From NCBI GenBank assembly GCA_903842575.1, contig CAIMMM010000006.1, positions 137,456 through 201,455 of the forward strand: a stretch of DNA of 64,000 nt. Direction: 5' to 3'. Positions 51,554 to 61,514 of the stretch are shown piece after piece; within the stretch, counting starts at the first letter, position 1, and each line of letters starts with the position of its first letter. The notes beneath the pieces were generated by a model. The model saw only the letters and a program-made list of their open reading frames with translations, had not been told where the DNA came from and made no database searches. The translations under genes and the position numbers were made by a program. The stretch comes from an uncultured Bacteroidota bacterium (GTDB lineage: Bacteria; Bacteroidota; Bacteroidia; Flavobacteriales; Flavobacteriaceae).

Positions 51554-52366
51554 TTAGATTTTTGTGATGACCAGTTCCACTCTTCTGTCATACTCTGTTC
51601 CTTTTCCTAGCGGAACAGTGTTTCCATAGCCTTTAAAAGTCATTCTGGTTTTTTGAATTTTCTTAAAAAACAGATACTTGTATACCGATTGGGCTCTATT
51701 GATTGAAAGCTGTCGTTTTTTAGTTTCCATATCAATGGCTTCTTTTTGATATGGCGGGGTACAACATACATGACCTTGAACTTCAAACTCTAGTGTTTTA
51801 TATTTTAATAAAAGCTTGGCAATTTTATCTAAAGCAGTCTTTGTTTTGAATGTAAGTTTGCTGCTCCCTCTTTCAAACAAAACATTGTCTAGATACACAT
51901 GGTCGCCCACAACAGCATTTTTTGGGATAGTATTGTACATGCCGGGAATTACAATTTTAGGTAATTCTTTTAAATTTAAAACCACATCTACACGACGGTT
52001 TTTAGAACGTTTTTCGGGGAGATTTTCAACAATATCATCATCAATTAATATTCGACCTTTTCCTTCGATAGTTACAATTATTTTGCTTTTTATACCATTT
52101 TCAATGAATTTGTTTTGAATAGCAGCAGCCCGATTTGCAGAAAGTTTATAATTATAGGCTTCTTTACCAATGTCATCTGTGTAGCCAAAAATTTGAATGG
52201 ATTCAATTCTTGTGGAGTCTGTTTTTTTTATAAAATCAACAACTTCCCCCGCTTGTTTTTCGTTTAAAATGGATTTATCAAAGTCAAAATATACCGAATA
52301 CACTACTTCTTCTTGAGCTTGTAGAAGTCCGATAAACAATAAAGGCAGATATTTTAAGAAGCGCAT
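51554..52366 (-). CDS. Outer-membrane OmpA-family protein with two OmpA-C domains
   Basis: A 270-residue exported protein (signal MRFLKYLPLLFIGLLQAQ). It contains two successive OmpA-like peptidoglycan-binding domains: VYFDFDKSILNEKQ with GYTDDIGKEAYNYKLSANRAAAIQ and SKNRRVDVVL, then VLFERGSSKLTFKTKTAL with INRAQSVYKYLFFKK and EYDRRVELVI. There is no membrane barrel domain, so it is a periplasmic murein-binding protein. Its start is 1 base from the CtpA stop. Confidence 0.9.
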   Translation of the reverse strand: MRFLKYLPLLFIGLLQAQEEVVYSVYFDFDKSILNEKQAGEVVDFIKKTDSTRIESIQIFGYTDDIGKEAYNYKLSANRAAAIQNKFIENGIKSKIIVTIEGKGRILIDDDIVENLPEKRSKNRRVDVVLNLKELPKIVIPGMYNTIPKNAVVGDHVYLDNVLFERGSSKLTFKTKTALDKIAKLLLKYKTLEFEVQGHVCCTPPYQKEAIDMETKKRQLSINRAQSVYKYLFFKKIQKTRMTFKGYGNTVPLGKGTEYDRRVELVITKI

Positions 52367-52367
52367 A

Positions 52368-54005
52368 TTAGATTTTTAAAATTTTATTGTATTCGGTTGA
52401 ATTGGTTAAAAGCGTAGTGGCTTTTTTAATTTCAAAATTGTTTTTAATGTAATATTGATACAATCCTTCTTTATATTGATAACGTTTGATAATCTCATCT
52501 AGTATCAAATTCTTGATTTCCTTTTGATTTTTGTCGATTAAAGTTTCTTCGCTTTTTTGTAAAGCAGTCATTAATTGTTGGTATTCCGTTGCTATTGTTG
52601 CTTCAATTTTTTCTTTTTTAGCTTTTTCTAATGTGTTCTTCAAAGCGACCTCTGTTTCGGTATCAAAACTAATTTTTTCCTTTTTCAAAAAGGTTTTAAA
52701 ATCAGCTAAATCGGCATCGGTTAAAGTTGGAATTTTGTCGCCAAGTGCTGGATTTTTATAATAGTATTGGGTTACGTAATTAAAAATTCCATCATTTTTT
52801 TGTAATGCTTCAGCAATGGAACTTAATTTGGTTTCTTCTATTTGAACATCTGGTAAAATCCCACCACCATCATAAACTGTTCTCCCTTTCTTTGTTTTGA
52901 ATGCATTATAATTTTTTTCTTCAGTACGAATGGCTTTACCACTTTTATCTTTATGGGAATAATCCAAAGCCTGAATACATCTTCCAGAAGGTGTGTAATA
53001 TCTGGAAATGGTCACTTTTACCTGAGTCCCATAGGTCATATCAATGGGTCTTTGCACCAATCCTTTTCCAAAACTTCTAGCGCCAACAATAACCGCTCTA
53101 TCCAAATCTTGCAAAGCTCCTGAAACAATTTCCGAAGCCGAAGCACTCTTCCCATCTACAATTACTACTAAAGGGATTTCAGTATCAACGGGTTCCTTTG
53201 TAGTTTTGTAGGTGATATTATATTTTTCGTTTTTTGATTTTGTGTTTACAATGACTTCATCTTTTGATACAAAAAGATTGCATATATTCACAGCTTCGTT
53301 TAGTAATCCGCCGGGATTCCCTCTTAAATCTAAAACTATTTTGGTTGCGCCATCAGCTTTTAAGCTCTCTAAGGCTTCTTTGGTTTCCTGAGATGCTTTT
53401 CTGTTGAACTGTGTTAAAACAATATAGCCCGTAGTTTCATCAATTTTACCAAAGAAAGGAACCGCTTTAATTTCAACTTCATCCAAAACCAATTGTGTGG
53501 TCATTGGCTTCCCTTGTCGTAAATATTTAATGGCTACTTTGGTATTTTTTGCACCTTTTAAAAGTTGGGAAGCGTCCTCTTTAAAATCAGCTAAAAGCAC
53601 ATCGCCAATTTGTATAATTTCATCGCCGGCTTTAAGGCCGGCTTTGTCGGCGGGGAAGTTTTTATAAGGTTCTTTGATAATCACTTTGTCATCTTTTCGA
53701 GTTATCAAAGCACCAATACCAGTATATTCCCCCGTGTTGTTGATTTTAAATTTAACAACGTCTTGTTCATTAAAGTAATTGGTGTATGGATCCAAATCGG
53801 CCAACATGCTTTTGATGGCTTTGTCCATCATTTCAGCAGGATTGGTCTGATCAACATAGTTTTGATTAACGGTTTTGAATAATGTTGTGAAGATTTCTAT
53901 TTGTTTGGCAATTTCAAAAAAATCATCTTTAAAACTAGCCCCAACTAATAAAAAGCCACTTAGAATGACAGGAATAAAATATCTTTTTTTAATTTTCGAA
54001 AACAT
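52368..54005 (-). CDS. S41-family C-terminal processing peptidase (CtpA-like)
   Basis: A 545-residue exported serine protease. Signal-like N-terminus, S41 N-terminal segment, a PDZ domain (EYTGIGALITRKDDKVIIKEPYKNFPADKAGLKAGDEI), then the catalytic domain with LRGNPGGLLNEAVNICNLFV. The serine-lysine dyad is in VDGKSASASEIVSGAL and SFGKGLVQ. The C-terminal 130 residues are helical and charged. It lies downstream of rnpA and leads into the OmpA-family gene; the rnpA-ctp neighbourhood is common in Bacteroidota as I recall. Confidence 0.94.
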   Translation of the reverse strand: MFSKIKKRYFIPVILSGFLLVGASFKDDFFEIAKQIEIFTTLFKTVNQNYVDQTNPAEMMDKAIKSMLADLDPYTNYFNEQDVVKFKINNTGEYTGIGALITRKDDKVIIKEPYKNFPADKAGLKAGDEIIQIGDVLLADFKEDASQLLKGAKNTKVAIKYLRQGKPMTTQLVLDEVEIKAVPFFGKIDETTGYIVLTQFNRKASQETKEALESLKADGATKIVLDLRGNPGGLLNEAVNICNLFVSKDEVIVNTKSKNEKYNITYKTTKEPVDTEIPLVVIVDGKSASASEIVSGALQDLDRAVIVGARSFGKGLVQRPIDMTYGTQVKVTISRYYTPSGRCIQALDYSHKDKSGKAIRTEEKNYNAFKTKKGRTVYDGGGILPDVQIEETKLSSIAEALQKNDGIFNYVTQYYYKNPALGDKIPTLTDADLADFKTFLKKEKISFDTETEVALKNTLEKAKKEKIEATIATEYQQLMTALQKSEETLIDKNQKEIKNLILDEIIKRYQYKEGLYQYYIKNNFEIKKATTLLTNSTEYNKILKI

Positions 54006-54123
54006 AGTTGTTGCTTTTTCTTTTGGATAAAATTAAGGGAACGAATATAGTAAATAACTTCAAATATAGTTTATTGATGTTGCTGCAAAATATTTTTCGT
54101 CAATTTATTAAATCAAAGAAGCG

Positions 54124-54522
54124 CTATTGATTTTCATTTCCAGCGTTCTGTAAATTCAGAAATTTTTCGAACAATTTTATTGTTTTTTCATTAATTTCTT
54201 GATAAGACAAATGCTCTTTGGTTTGATAAAAGAACATGAAGGCATATTTTTCTTTTAGATTATCTATAAGCAAGTGCTTATTCAAACGATAGCATTCTCT
54301 TAAAACACGTTTGAAATAGTTTCTGTCAACAGCTTTTTTGAAATATTTTTTTGAAACAGAAACGCCCATTTTTAAACGCCCATCTTCTTCAAAATCAGTT
54401 GTGACAAATACCAACCGCAAAGGATATTTACTTACCGATTTGCCTTCCGAAAAAAGTAAATCGATAGTTTTTTTGCTTTTAAGTTTTTCTGCTTTTGGAT
54501 ATTTGAAACCGTTCGTTTCCAT
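54124..54522 (-). CDS. rnpA: Ribonuclease P protein component
   Basis: The protein subunit of RNase P, which matures tRNA 5' ends. The track starts at a TTG; the adjacent ATG at 54522 gives METNGFKYPKAEKL and 132 residues. The conserved RNR-type motif reads KKYFKKAVDRNYFKRVLRECYR. It is not next to rpmH as in many bacteria. It lies 6 bases after the next-upstream minus-strand gene. Confidence 0.93.
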   Translation of the reverse strand: METNGFKYPKAEKLKSKKTIDLLFSEGKSVSKYPLRLVFVTTDFEEDGRLKMGVSVSKKYFKKAVDRNYFKRVLRECYRLNKHLLIDNLKEKYAFMFFYQTKEHLSYQEINEKTIKLFEKFLNLQNAGNENQ

Positions 54523-54528
54523 CAAAAA

Positions 54529-54942
54529 TTATTCAATATTATAAATATTATATACCATTCTCACATCGTTATAATTGATATAAAACTGCATACGGTTGTT
54601 TTGATTTTTTCGAGTTACAATCAAAATAGTACAAGGCCCGCCCTCATTATCTTCACATTCAAATGTGATTGTGTCGTCATACTCTGTAGAAATTTTTTGG
54701 CCATAACTAATAATATTGAATAGCTGTAACTCAATTGAATTAACTATGATCCTATTTTTGGCGCCATCAAGAGTAATAATAAGTTCGGCTTTTCCAAATT
54801 CGGACCAATCCCCCCATTTCCCTAAGTCATTTTTTTTCATCACACTCAAACTACTGGTTTTAAACCGATAGACTTGTGAAGAAGCTTGTTGTACTCCAAA
54901 ACTTAAAAAGAGACAAATAAAAAGAGATTGCAATAGTTTCAT
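54529..54942 (-). CDS. Secreted protein of unknown function
   Basis: A 137-residue protein with a signal peptide (MKLLQSLFICLFLSFGVQQASSQ). The mature part has beta character (FGKAELIITLDGAKNRIIVNSIELQLFNII, NRMQFYINYNDVRMVYNIY). I do not recognise a family. It is upstream of rnpA with 6 bases between, so both may share a transcript. Confidence 0.8.
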   Translation of the reverse strand: MKLLQSLFICLFLSFGVQQASSQVYRFKTSSLSVMKKNDLGKWGDWSEFGKAELIITLDGAKNRIIVNSIELQLFNIISYGQKISTEYDDTITFECEDNEGGPCTILIVTRKNQNNRMQFYINYNDVRMVYNIYNIE

Positions 54943-54995
54943 TTTTTCGAAATTTAATCGATGGTAAAATTACAAATTCTATTTCATAAAAAAAC

Positions 54996-55024
54996 GTCAA
55001 AAAAACCGAGGTCTTTTTCGGGTT
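54996..55024 (-). terminator. Probable terminator after the M1 peptidase gene
   Basis: On the minus strand AACCCGA, a loop, TCGGTT and seven T residues; the stem has one bulged C and overlaps the M1 peptidase stop codon. Confidence 0.55.
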
Positions 55025-56903
55025 ATTTATTTTCAAAAAAATTATTATCCTTCTTCACATCAGCCATTAAACCACTTGGATCGAGGACTATATTTTTGAT
55101 GGTATTTTTTGGTTTTTGAATTTCGAAGATGTAGGTTGCTTGTGCCCAAGCCCAATCGTTCAAAACGGTTCTTTTAATTTCCTTTGTTGGGTTTTCTTTT
55201 TCAAAACTCATCATGCGCAATGGAATGTAAAAACTTTCTTTTGATCCATCGATATATTCCACTAAAACATCCATTGGCATTGGCGTTCTTCCAATTCTTT
55301 CAAGTGTTATTTTGGTTGACCCTTCTTTTTCGGCAACTTCCTTAATTCCATAATCAATAGTGTTGGTAGTTTGGGTCCAATCCGTCAAATACCAATCTAA
55401 ATTTCCTCCAGAAATACGTTCAGCGGTGCGTTTAATATCATTTGGAGTTGGATGTTTAAATTTAAAATCCGAATAATAACGCTTTAATGTTTTCATGACA
55501 TTTTCTTTTCCAATGAGATATTGCAATTGTGCCAAGAACACCTCCCCTTTACGATAGGAAGCGGTACTATAAGCTTTATTTGTATCATAACGATCACTAT
55601 GTGTAGAAAGAGGTTGTTCTTTTCCTGAATCTACCATTGCAAAATAGGCGTCATAACCAACTTTATAAGGGTTTTCAAGATGCGCCTGGTTTAATTCATT
55701 CACCCCATAATGCTCCAAAAAGGAAGCAAAACCTTCATCCATCCATGGGTGTTTACTTTCATTGGAACCTAAGACATGTTGAAACCAAGAATGCGCCATT
55801 TCGTGTGAGATTACTTTATTTACCATCCCTTCGGCAGTGCCTTCCCCTAACATCAGCGTACACATGGCATATTCCATACCGCCATCACCACCTTGAATTA
55901 TGGAATATTGATCGTAGGGATATTTGCCAACCGTTTTGTTATAAAGCTGCATTAATTGAACGGTTTTTTGTTGTATTTTTTTCCAATTGTCAATAATTTT
56001 AGGGTTGTTTTTATACAAAAAATGTAACGTGGCGCCGTCTGGAACTTGCACCACATCGTGCAAATAATCTTTATCGGCAGCCCAGGTAAAATCGTGAACA
56101 TTTGGTGCATAAAAATGCCAGGTTAGTGTTTTGGAGTCTAATTTTTTTTTGACTTTAACCCCTTTTTTTTCATATCCAAAACCAATTTCATTAGCATTTT
56201 GTAAATAACCTGTTCCACCAATAATATAGTCTTTATCGATAGTTATTTGGACATCAAAATTACCCCAAACACTATAAAATTCCCTAGCAATATAAGGATC
56301 GGCATGCCAGCCTTCAAAATCAAACTCTGCTATTTTTGGGTACCATTGTCCCATTGAAAGCGCAATGCCCTCTTTGTTATTTCGACCAGACCGCCTAATT
56401 TGAACTGGAACCTGACCGTCAAAATCTAAAGTAAAAGTAGTTTTTGAATTAGGTAAAAGTGGTTTTGCCAAAATTACTTCAAGTATTGTTCCTACCTCTT
56501 TTGATTTTGCCGAAATACCATCCTGCTTGAAGTTGGTTATTTTTAAATACCCAATCTCGTTAGGAAGTAATTTGGCAATCCGACTTTCTTTAGTCTCCGT
56601 TTCATCTGGATTTTTTATTTTAGTAACAAAACGGGCGTCTGGATCCGGAATATTCTGAATTCGTGCATCCATTTCACTACCCGGTTGAAAAGCATTGTTA
56701 TATAAATGATAGAAAACACGACGCAAAGTGTCCGATGAATTATTGGTATAGACTAATTTTTGTTTGCCTTGGTACTGATAGTTATTTACATCCATTACAA
56801 CATCCATTTTGTAATCCACTTTTTGTTGCCAATAGGTATTGCTTTGCGCAAAAGCAGAAGAAAAACTAAGAATAAATAAACTATGTAAAAAAATTTTTTT
56901 CAT
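55023..56903 (-). CDS. M1-family zinc metallopeptidase (aminopeptidase N-like), secreted
   Basis: The first codon in the track is a TTG; ATG 56903 gives MKKIFLHSLFILSFSSAFAQ as a proper signal peptide and 626 residues. The gluzincin motif HEMAHSWFQHV with the downstream glutamate in WMDEGFASFLEHYG is clear, and GGDGGMEYAMCTLM corresponds to the GxMEN exopeptidase motif, here GGMEYA. It is probably a periplasmic or surface aminopeptidase. It ends in a terminator-like hairpin. Confidence 0.93.
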   Translation of the reverse strand: MKKIFLHSLFILSFSSAFAQSNTYWQQKVDYKMDVVMDVNNYQYQGKQKLVYTNNSSDTLRRVFYHLYNNAFQPGSEMDARIQNIPDPDARFVTKIKNPDETETKESRIAKLLPNEIGYLKITNFKQDGISAKSKEVGTILEVILAKPLLPNSKTTFTLDFDGQVPVQIRRSGRNNKEGIALSMGQWYPKIAEFDFEGWHADPYIAREFYSVWGNFDVQITIDKDYIIGGTGYLQNANEIGFGYEKKGVKVKKKLDSKTLTWHFYAPNVHDFTWAADKDYLHDVVQVPDGATLHFLYKNNPKIIDNWKKIQQKTVQLMQLYNKTVGKYPYDQYSIIQGGDGGMEYAMCTLMLGEGTAEGMVNKVISHEMAHSWFQHVLGSNESKHPWMDEGFASFLEHYGVNELNQAHLENPYKVGYDAYFAMVDSGKEQPLSTHSDRYDTNKAYSTASYRKGEVFLAQLQYLIGKENVMKTLKRYYSDFKFKHPTPNDIKRTAERISGGNLDWYLTDWTQTTNTIDYGIKEVAEKEGSTKITLERIGRTPMPMDVLVEYIDGSKESFYIPLRMMSFEKENPTKEIKRTVLNDWAWAQATYIFEIQKPKNTIKNIVLDPSGLMADVKKDNNFFENK

Positions 56904-56947
56904 GGAATTCAAAAAATAAAGGAAGTTGTTACCTTACCATCTGATAA

Positions 56948-58546
56948 TTATAATTTAGGGTTTTTTGAAAGTTTTTTTGACATATCTTCTGCCATTTTCA
57001 AAGCGTTATAGGCATCCACAATTTTTCCTGAAACACAGGTTTTATTAAATGGGATTTTTTCCTGTTTTTCTCCCACGGCAACACTTATGTTTATTGCTGT
57101 TCCCGATTTCATTATAATTTCTTTTACTTGCGAAGCTTTCAGATGGGGATAATAGGAACGAATTAAAGCTGCAACACCAGCTGCGTTTGGAGACGCCATT
57201 GATGTTCCCTGCAAATACTTGTATTGTCCTTCGGGGACAGTGGCGTAAATTTTTACTCCAGGAGCAAAAACATCCACGTTTTTAGATCCGTAATTAGAAA
57301 AATCGGCTATAACTCCTTCTCCATATTCATATTCAAGTGCTCCAATAGTCAATACATTATTAGAAATTTCTGTTTTTTTATCCATGGAATCTGTTGGGAA
57401 ACTTGGCTCAACATCCACATTTTTTTCGTCATTTCCGGCAGCAAATACAATTAAAACATCTTTACTGGCAGCGTATTTTATAGCTTCCCAAACCCATGCT
57501 GCATGGCCGGAATAAGCTTTTCCAAAACTTCCATTGATTACTTTTGCGCCATTATCAACTGCATAACGTATGCTCAAAGCAATGTCTTTGTCATATTCAT
57601 CACCTTCAGGCACCGCTCTAATGGCCATAATTTCAACATTGTCAGCAACACCATCACCACCAATCCCATTATTTCTGCCTTGCGCGATAATTCCAGCTAC
57701 GTGCGTTCCGTGAAATGAGTCCCCACGTTCTTTAGAATAAACGATGTTGTTACCATATTTTCTATCGTTGAAATCTTCTGGATTATCACCAACTACTTTT
57801 CTCCCATCAAATTCTTTATTAAGTTTAAAGTTTAAAAGATTGTCCATATTGTCTTTTTGATCTTTTATTCTTTCTTGAAAATTAGGACCGGCTTGAGACA
57901 CAATAGACAGCATTACCCTTTTTGCTTGATTCGTTTCGTTGCTGAAGCCCTGAATTCTTTTTAAATCTTCAACGGTGTAAATGTCCTTTTTTAAATATTC
58001 GCGAACTCTTTTGTCTGCAGCTAATATGAAATTGGTATTCTCTTTTGTGTCTAAATTTTCAGCTATTTTTTTGTTGTAAAGCGCTAATGCATCCTTATAT
58101 TTTTCGGAACCATCATCATCTTTTTTCAATATTCGAACATATTCAAAATTTTCATCATTAGAATCACCTAAGAAATTCCAACCATGAATGTCATCAACAT
58201 AACCATTTTTGTCATCGTCAATTCCGTTCCCTTCAATTTCTTTTTTGTTGGTCCAAATAGAATTTTTTAAATCTTCATGGTCAACATCAACACCAGAATC
58301 TATAACACCAACTATAACCGTTGTTCCCTTTTTTCCTTTTAAAAGTTGCGCGTAGGCTTTGTCCACACTCATTCCAGGAACAGAGTCTTTTTCTAAGTCA
58401 AAATGGCTCCATCGCTGTAATTGAGTTTCAGTTAAGGTAGTTTTTTTTGCCGTAAAATTATTGGTAGTAACTTGTTTTTGAGCATTCAAATTTAGGCCTA
58501 CCAAAAAAGCAACCACAGTAATATAAATATTCTTTAAAATTTTCAT
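56948..58546 (-). CDS. S8-family subtilisin-like serine peptidase, secreted
   Basis: A 532-residue exported peptidase (signal ending VGLNLNAQ). The catalytic triad is visible: Asp in VIVGVIDSGVDVDHEDL, His in GDSFHGTHVAGIIAQG, Ser in YLQGTSMASPNAAGVAAL. A ~130-residue insertion lies between the Asp and His regions, as in other Bacteroidota S8 proteins. There is no C-terminal T9SS sorting domain, so it may remain periplasmic. It has its own promoter. Confidence 0.94.
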   Translation of the reverse strand: MKILKNIYITVVAFLVGLNLNAQKQVTTNNFTAKKTTLTETQLQRWSHFDLEKDSVPGMSVDKAYAQLLKGKKGTTVIVGVIDSGVDVDHEDLKNSIWTNKKEIEGNGIDDDKNGYVDDIHGWNFLGDSNDENFEYVRILKKDDDGSEKYKDALALYNKKIAENLDTKENTNFILAADKRVREYLKKDIYTVEDLKRIQGFSNETNQAKRVMLSIVSQAGPNFQERIKDQKDNMDNLLNFKLNKEFDGRKVVGDNPEDFNDRKYGNNIVYSKERGDSFHGTHVAGIIAQGRNNGIGGDGVADNVEIMAIRAVPEGDEYDKDIALSIRYAVDNGAKVINGSFGKAYSGHAAWVWEAIKYAASKDVLIVFAAGNDEKNVDVEPSFPTDSMDKKTEISNNVLTIGALEYEYGEGVIADFSNYGSKNVDVFAPGVKIYATVPEGQYKYLQGTSMASPNAAGVAALIRSYYPHLKASQVKEIIMKSGTAINISVAVGEKQEKIPFNKTCVSGKIVDAYNALKMAEDMSKKLSKNPKL

Positions 58547-58574
58547 TTTATAAATGAATTTGTGATAATTGGCG

Positions 58575-58582
58575 CAAAAATA
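58575..58582 (-). promoter_or_regulatory. -7 element (TATTTTTG) for the S8 peptidase gene
   Basis: TATTTTTG on the minus strand, 28 bases before ATG 58546. Confidence 0.5.
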
Positions 58583-58616
58583 TATCCTTTTAGAATAGGC
58601 GCATTATGGATTAACA

Positions 58617-59477
58617 CTACATTAAGATATCATCACAGCGAAAAACTTCTTTCAATCGAATACCTTTTTCGGTTTGTTCAACAGTTATAATTTCATTGTG
58701 TGCATCATGTTCCAAGAATAAATAATAATTGTTTTCGGCGGCCGAAGTTAAAAATTTTGCTTTTTCGGGCAAGGTTAAAAGTGGGCGCGTATCATAACCC
58801 ATAACATAGGGCAACGGAATATGTCCAGCTGTTGGAATTAAATCCGCACAAAAAACAATGGTTTTGTTTTGATATTGAATATGCGGAATCATCATTTTCT
58901 CGGTATGACCATCAACGAAGAAAATCCCAAAATCGAGTTCAGAATTGGAAAGGAAATCACCTTCTTCCCTTTTGATGAAATTGAGATGCCCGCTTTCCTG
59001 TATTGGTATAATATTTTCAGAAAGAAAGGATGCTTTTTCACGGGGATTTGGTTTGTTTGCCCATTCCCAATGGTTTTCGTTAGTCCAATATTTAGCATTT
59101 TTGAAAGCAACTTCATAACCTGTTCTGTCGGTATTCCATTGCACACTTCCGCCACAATGGTCAAAATGCAAATGGGTCATAAAAACATCGGTAATATCAT
59201 CACGATGGAAACCTTGTTTTGCCAATGATTTATCCATGGAATGAGTTCCCCACAGCGAATAATATCCAAAAAACTTTTCCGATTGCTTATTTCCCATACC
59301 CGTATCAATTAAAATCAAACGGTTTCCCTCTTCTATCAAAAGACATCTGGCAGCAATATCAATCAAATTATTATTATCGGCTGGATTGGTTTTATTCCAG
59401 ATAGTTTTAGGGACAACGCCAAACATCGCACCACCATCAAGTTTAAAGTTGCCAGATTCTATAGAATATAGTTTCAT
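58617..59477 (-). CDS. MBL-fold metallo-hydrolase
   Basis: A 286-residue metallo-beta-lactamase-fold hydrolase. The dimetal motif HLHFDHCGG near residue 114 is followed by FVDGHTEKMMIPH (third His) and IVFCADLIPTAGH, which provides the bridging aspartate. It has no signal peptide. The layout resembles the broad AHL-lactonase/Glyoxalase-II-like group, but the substrate cannot be told. It is on its own, divergent from the suf operon. Confidence 0.9.
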   Translation of the reverse strand: MKLYSIESGNFKLDGGAMFGVVPKTIWNKTNPADNNNLIDIAARCLLIEEGNRLILIDTGMGNKQSEKFFGYYSLWGTHSMDKSLAKQGFHRDDITDVFMTHLHFDHCGGSVQWNTDRTGYEVAFKNAKYWTNENHWEWANKPNPREKASFLSENIIPIQESGHLNFIKREEGDFLSNSELDFGIFFVDGHTEKMMIPHIQYQNKTIVFCADLIPTAGHIPLPYVMGYDTRPLLTLPEKAKFLTSAAENNYYLFLEHDAHNEIITVEQTEKGIRLKEVFRCDDILM

Positions 59478-59607
59478 TTTTATAGGAATATTAAATCGAT
59501 GTCAAAGTTAGGAAATACATTTACTTTTAGTTGAATGAATAGACTTTTTCTATACAATCATCAAACATAAAAATGTTAAGAAGTAGAACAAAAACGTTTA
59601 AAAGTAA

Positions 59608-59615
59608 TATATTTG
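59608..59615 (+). promoter_or_regulatory. -7 element (TATATTTG) for the suf operon
   Basis: TATATTTG, 29 bases before ATG 59645 and inside the track's ORF that starts at 59573, so that upstream start is not used. Confidence 0.65.
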
Positions 59616-59644
59616 CCCTTTATTTAGACAAAATCAAAATAACA

Positions 59645-59974
59645 ATGATCAAAGTTTCAGATACAGCAAAGAAAAAAATCGTTGACATGATGAAAGACGA
59701 TGGTTTTGATGCGGCCAAAGATTATGTTCGAGTGGGCGTAAAAAGTGGGGGTTGCTCGGGATTGTCTTATGAATTAAAGTTTGACAATCAAATAGGGGAA
59801 AACGATAAAATTTTTGAAGATAATGATATAAAAATAGCCGTCGAAAAAAAGAGTTTTCTTTATTTGGCAGGAACCATATTGGAGTTTTCGGGCGGATTGA
59901 ACGGAAAAGGATTTGTATTTAACAATCCAAATGCAAATAGAACTTGTGGTTGTGGAGAATCTTTTTCGCTTTAA
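59645..59974 (+). CDS. sufA: A-type iron-sulfur carrier protein (SufA/IscA family)
   Basis: Delivers Fe-S clusters to target proteins. The start at ATG 59645 (MIKVSDTAKKKIVDMMKDDG) gives 109 residues; the promoter lies before it. The three conserved cysteines are in GGCSGLSY and CGCGESF. It opens the suf operon, followed by sufB 15 bases on, so SufA is a better fit than IscA or ErpA, though these cannot be separated by sequence alone. Confidence 0.9.
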   Translation: MIKVSDTAKKKIVDMMKDDGFDAAKDYVRVGVKSGGCSGLSYELKFDNQIGENDKIFEDNDIKIAVEKKSFLYLAGTILEFSGGLNGKGFVFNNPNANRTCGCGESFSL

Positions 59975-59989
59975 AAATAAAAAACTAAA

Positions 59990-61438
59990 ATGTCAAAATA
60001 CACAGAGGACGATTTAAAAATCGAACTAGAAAATAAAGAATACGAATACGGATTTTACACTGATATTGCTTCAGATACTTTTCCTGTCGGGTTAAACGAA
60101 GAAATAGTTCGTGCCATTTCCCTCCGAAAAGAAGAACCACAATGGATGACAGATTGGCGTATAGAAGCTTTTCGTGCTTGGGAACAAATGAAGGAACCAA
60201 CATGGGCAAATGTTCATTATGACAAACCCGATTTTCAAGCCATTTCCTATTATTCTGCTCCGTTAAGCAAAGCAAAATATGAAAGTTTGGATGAAGTTGA
60301 CCCCGAATTATTGGAAACGTTTAAGAAATTAGGGATTTCTATTGATGAGCAAAAAATGCTTTCTGGTGTTGCTATGGATATTGTTGTTGACAGCGTTTCT
60401 GTTGCCACAACTTTCAAAAAAACATTGGGTGAAAAAGGAATTATTTTCTGTTCCATTTCAGAAGCTATTCGGGAATATCCTGAATTAATACAAAAATATT
60501 TAGGTACTGTAGTGCCTCAAAAAGATAATTTTTACGCGGCATTGAACTCCGCTGTTTTCTCAGACGGCAGTTTTTGTTATATCCCAAAAGGCGTTCGTTG
60601 CCCAATGGAATTATCAACGTATTTTCGAATTAATCAAGCTGGAACAGGACAATTTGAAAGAACATTGGTTATTGCAGATGAAGGAAGTTATGTAAGTTAT
60701 TTAGAAGGCTGTACGGCACCAAGTCGCGATGAAAACCAATTACATGCTGCCGTTGTGGAATTAATCGCTTTGGATGATGCCGAAATAAAATATTCAACCG
60801 TTCAAAATTGGTATCCAGGAAATAAGGAAGGCAAAGGGGGCGTTTTTAACTTTGTGACCAAAAGAGGGTTGTGTGAAAAAAACGCAAAAATTTCTTGGAC
60901 ACAAGTGGAAACAGGTTCCGCAGTAACATGGAAATATCCTTCTTGTATTTTAAAAGGTGATAATTCAGTGGGCGAATTTTATTCGATTGCCGTGACCAAT
61001 AATTTCCAACAAGCCGACACAGGAACCAAGATGATCCATTTGGGAAAAAACACCAAATCAACTATAATTTCTAAAGGTATTTCGGCAGGAAAATCACATA
61101 ATAGTTATCGTGGTTTGGTACAAATTAGTCCACGAGCGGATAATGCCAGAAACTTTTCCCAATGTGACTCGTTACTCATGGGAAACAATTGCAGTGCTAA
61201 TACTTTTCCCTATATTGAAAGTAAAAACCCAACTGCTAAAATTGAGCATGAAGCGACAACCAGTAAAATTGGTGAAGACCAAGTTTTTTATTGCAACCAA
61301 AGAGGAATCCCAACCGAAAAAGCCATTGCATTAATCGTCAATGGATTTAGCAAAGAGGTTTTAAACAAGTTACCAATGGAATTTGCGGTTGAAGCACAGA
61401 AATTATTGGAGATTTCCCTTGAGGGAAGCGTTGGATAA
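59990..61438 (+). CDS. sufB: Fe-S cluster assembly scaffold protein SufB
   Basis: The 482-residue scaffold subunit of SufBCD on which Fe-S clusters are built. The conserved [70 protein letters not shown], and [17 protein letters not shown] motifs are present. The length is normal. A 76-base gap separates it from sufC. Confidence 0.97.
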   Translation: MSKYTEDDLKIELENKEYEYGFYTDIASDTFPVGLNEEIVRAISLRKEEPQWMTDWRIEAFRAWEQMKEPTWANVHYDKPDFQAISYYSAPLSKAKYESLDEVDPELLETFKKLGISIDEQKMLSGVAMDIVVDSVSVATTFKKTLGEKGIIFCSISEAIREYPELIQKYLGTVVPQKDNFYAALNSAVFSDGSFCYIPKGVRCPMELSTYFRINQAGTGQFERTLVIADEGSYVSYLEGCTAPSRDENQLHAAVVELIALDDAEIKYSTVQNWYPGNKEGKGGVFNFVTKRGLCEKNAKISWTQVETGSAVTWKYPSCILKGDNSVGEFYSIAVTNNFQQADTGTKMIHLGKNTKSTIISKGISAGKSHNSYRGLVQISPRADNARNFSQCDSLLMGNNCSANTFPYIESKNPTAKIEHEATTSKIGEDQVFYCNQRGIPTEKAIALIVNGFSKEVLNKLPMEFAVEAQKLLEISLEGSVG

Positions 61439-61514
61439 TTATTTCCGCCAATAAAAAAACTTAATGAATCTTAAATACCTTGAAATACCTTAAATGGTTT
61501 AAAATATAAAACTA

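Noticed and set aside
58617-59477. Quorum-quenching lactonase
   Set aside because: The MBL fold and HxHxDH are shared by many hydrolases; nothing in the sequence specifies an acyl-homoserine lactone substrate.
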